Origin: DATKEH01 sp035546355
GTDB taxonomy: Bacteria; Acidobacteriota; Thermoanaerobaculia; Multivoradales; JAIOJS01
Length of the DNA: 35,839 nucleotides
NCBI GenBank assembly: GCA_035546355.1
Contig: DATKEH010000051.1
Coordinates: 1-35,839 of the forward strand
Reading direction: 5' to 3'
Part shown: positions 34,417 through 35,839 of the stretch, piece after piece
Numbering within the stretch: position 1 is the first letter of the stretch
Layout of the letters: the number at the start of each line of letters is the position of its first letter
Position numbers and translations under genes: made by a program
The notes under the pieces: generated by a model
What the model saw: only the letters and a program-made list of their open reading frames with translations
The model's database searches: none
What the model was told of the DNA's origin: nothing

Positions 34417-35839
34417 ATGCGGCCTGACCGACCTTCCGCCCCCTCGAGCGCCCCTCGCGGTCGCGGCGCCGGCGGCAACCCGCCGAACCGCTTCGAGCCG
34501 CTGTCGGTGGAGCTCGAAGAGCCGGGGCCAGACAAGGCCCCGACGCTCTACCTGCGCGACGCCACCCGCTCGATCATCGCCACCAACGACAGCCCCGACG
34601 TCGGCTTCGACGCCTCGATCAACCCCTACCGGGGCTGCGAACATGGGTGCAGTTATTGCCTGGACGGCGACACGCCCATCCTCATGGGCGATGGCACCCA
34701 CCGGCCCCTGCGCGACGTGCGCGTCGGAGACGTGATCTACGGGACGCGGCGGCACGGTTGGTATCGCCGCTACCAGAAGACGCGCGTGCTGGCGCACTGG
34801 GAAACGGCGAAGCCGGCCCATGAGCTGACTCTCGCCGACGGAACCCGGCTGGTGGCCAGCGCCGACCATCGCTTCTTGACGGATCGCGGCTGGAAGCACG
34901 TCACCGGCGCCGAGCAGGGCAGTGCACGGCGCCCGCACGTGACCCTCCGCAGTAAATTGATGGGCACCGGCCGGTTCGCGGTACCTCCCGATACCGACGA
35001 GCTCGACTACCGCCGCGGCTACCTCTGTGGCCTCATCCGCGGTGACGGGCACGTGGGGTCCTATGAGTACGAGCGGGCCGGACGCGCGCACGGCGACCAA
35101 CACCACTTCCGGCTCGCCCTCGCTGATCGACAAGCCCTCGATCGAGCGAGGGACTATCTCATCGCCTTCGGGATCGACGTCCACGAGTTTGCCTTCCAGG
35201 AGGCCGTCGGGGGGCGTCGCCAGCTGGATGCCATCAGGGTCTCCGCCAAGGCGGCAGTCGATCGGATCCGCGAGCTGATCGGCTGGCCCCTTGCCGCCTC
35301 CATCGCTTGGCATCGGGGATTCCTGGCCGGCATCTTCGACGCAGAGGGCTCCTACAGCTGCGGAGTGCTTCGGATCTCGAACACCGACGCCGAAATCATC
35401 GAGCGCATCCTGCAGTGCCTGCGGGTCCTGGGCCTCCGCTTCGCGGTCGAGGACCACCCTCGCCCGACCGCCCGCTCCCTGCGGGTCGTGCGACTCACAG
35501 GCGGGCTCGCCGCCTGCATGAGGTTCTGGCACTCGATCGGCAACGCGATCTCGCGCAAGCGCGACATCGAGGGCCATGCGGTCAAGAGCGCAGTACCGCT
35601 CGAGGTGGTGTCGGTCGAGCCGTTCGGCGAGGCGCTCCAGCTCTTCGACATCACCACCGGCACGGGCGACTTCATCGCCGACGGGGTGGTCAGCCACAAC
35701 TGCTACGCCCGCCCCACCCACGAGTACTTCGGCCTCTCCGCCGGGCTCGACTTCGAGACCCGCATCTTCGTCAAGGAGGAGGCACCCGCGCTGCTGCGCC
35801 GGGAGCTGTCGTCGCGGCGCTGGCGGCCCAGGGTGCTGG
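34417..35839 (+). CDS. Radical-SAM protein of the Rv2578c/PA0069 type, containing an intein (3' end outside window)
   Basis: The frame opens at ATG 34417 and stays open to the end of the window. The host protein (extein) starts with a Pro/Arg-rich lead, then NPPNRFEPLSVELEE, FDASINPYRGCEHGCSY, and after the intein CYARPTHEYFGLSAGLDFETRIFVKEEAP. This is the conserved start of the radical-SAM family typified by Rv2578c and PA0069, relatives of spore photoproduct lyase. The 4Fe-4S motif CX3CX2C is formed by Cys74, Cys78 and the first residue after the intein, so the enzyme can bind its cluster only after splicing. The function of the family is not established; DNA or RNA repair or modification is often suggested from SPL similarity. 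It lies 123 bp after recD. Confidence 0.9.
   Translation, partial: MRPDRPSAPSSAPRGRGAGGNPPNRFEPLSVELEEPGPDKAPTLYLRDATRSIIATNDSPDVGFDASINPYRGCEHGCSYCLDGDTPILMGDGTHRPLRDVRVGDVIYGTRRHGWYRRYQKTRVLAHWETAKPAHELTLADGTRLVASADHRFLTDRGWKHVTGAEQGSARRPHVTLRSKLMGTGRFAVPPDTDELDYRRGYLCGLIRGDGHVGSYEYERAGRAHGDQHHFRLALADRQALDRARDYLIAFGIDVHEFAFQEAVGGRRQLDAIRVSAKAAVDRIRELIGWPLAASIAWHRGFLAGIFDAEGSYSCGVLRISNTDAEIIERILQCLRVLGLRFAVEDHPRPTARSLRVVRLTGGLAACMRFWHSIGNAISRKRDIEGHAVKSAVPLEVVSVEPFGEALQLFDITTGTGDFIADGVVSHNCYARPTHEYFGLSAGLDFETRIFVKEEAPALLRRELSSRRWRPRVL
34657..35700 (+). mobile_element. Intein with LAGLIDADG homing endonuclease in the radical-SAM gene
   Basis: Exactly 348 codons, in frame. The first residue is Cys1 (CLDGDTPILMGDG, block A). 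Block B is LVASADHRFLTDRGW with His71, where the usual Thr of TxxH is Ser. The last residues are VVSHN (His347, Asn348), and the next residue is the extein Cys (+1). All class 1 splicing residues are therefore present. The middle holds a two-motif DOD endonuclease: GYLCGLIRGDG (Asp130) and GFLAGIFDAEG (Glu230), both acidic residues kept, so the element may still home. Insertion is immediately before the third cluster cysteine of the host. The splice product would be CEHGCSYCYARP. Confidence 0.95.

Noticed and set aside
33052..35721. Long open frame on the minus strand (889 codons) through recD and the radical-SAM gene
   Set aside because: It is the high-GC antisense shadow of two well-recognised genes and has no family-like motifs. 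The same holds for long minus-strand frames over recC, recB and other genes, and for the 1057-codon plus-strand frame over lon.

Overview
This window comes from a bacterium with very GC-rich DNA (I estimate above 70% G+C, not computed). It encodes a TAT-type amidase, PilZ proteins, DUF4097- and CAP-type exported proteins, bacterial Ku, RecBCD, and a Lon gene behind a HAIR-like operator. Together these fit a high-GC Gram-negative lineage such as Acidobacteriota (Thermoanaerobaculia-like) or Myxococcota. That placement is inference, because no rRNA or tRNA gene is present.

Layout, left to right. 1-5.7 kb: the end of a PilZ/AMIN-like membrane protein, rmuC, and an amidase-glycosyltransferase pair joined by a GTGA stop/start overlap. 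5.8-9.1 kb: an exported PqqB-like metallo-beta-lactamase-fold protein, a DUF4097-like exported protein, a rhomboid-like membrane protein without its catalytic residues, then 500 bp of gene-free DNA packed with palindromes. 9.1-14.5 kb: Lon with a HAIR-like element upstream, an exported DUF6503-like protein, a small HTH/zinc-ribbon protein, an HD hydrolase and a MerR-TPR protein. 14.5-18.6 kb: Ku, which probably shares a transcript with MerR-TPR, a 570-bp non-coding gap holding a 167-bp element with long terminal inverted repeats, and a Ski2-like helicase. 18.6-25.1 kb: a double CAP-domain protein, an EVE protein, a transsulfuration-type PLP enzyme gene interrupted by two single-base indels, a pseudo-receiver/PilZ protein, a sucrase/ferredoxin-like protein, a TrmH-type RNA methyltransferase and two unrecognised proteins. 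25.2-34.3 kb: recC-recB-recD with overlapping stop/start codons. 34.4 kb to the end: a radical-SAM protein of the Rv2578c/PA0069 type carrying a complete 348-residue intein with a LAGLIDADG endonuclease; the host gene runs off the window.

The functional theme is DNA and RNA maintenance: RmuC, Ku, RecBCD, a Ski2-like helicase, TrmH and a photolyase-like rSAM protein. Protein quality control (Lon) and c-di-GMP-type PilZ proteins are also present. Two genome-level patterns recur. Several genes have a -10-like hexamer 6-8 nt before the start codon and no Shine-Dalgarno, suggesting leaderless mRNAs. Convergent gene pairs tend to share a short GC-rich hairpin at or over their stop codons. No CRISPR array, prophage or insertion sequence with a transposase was seen.
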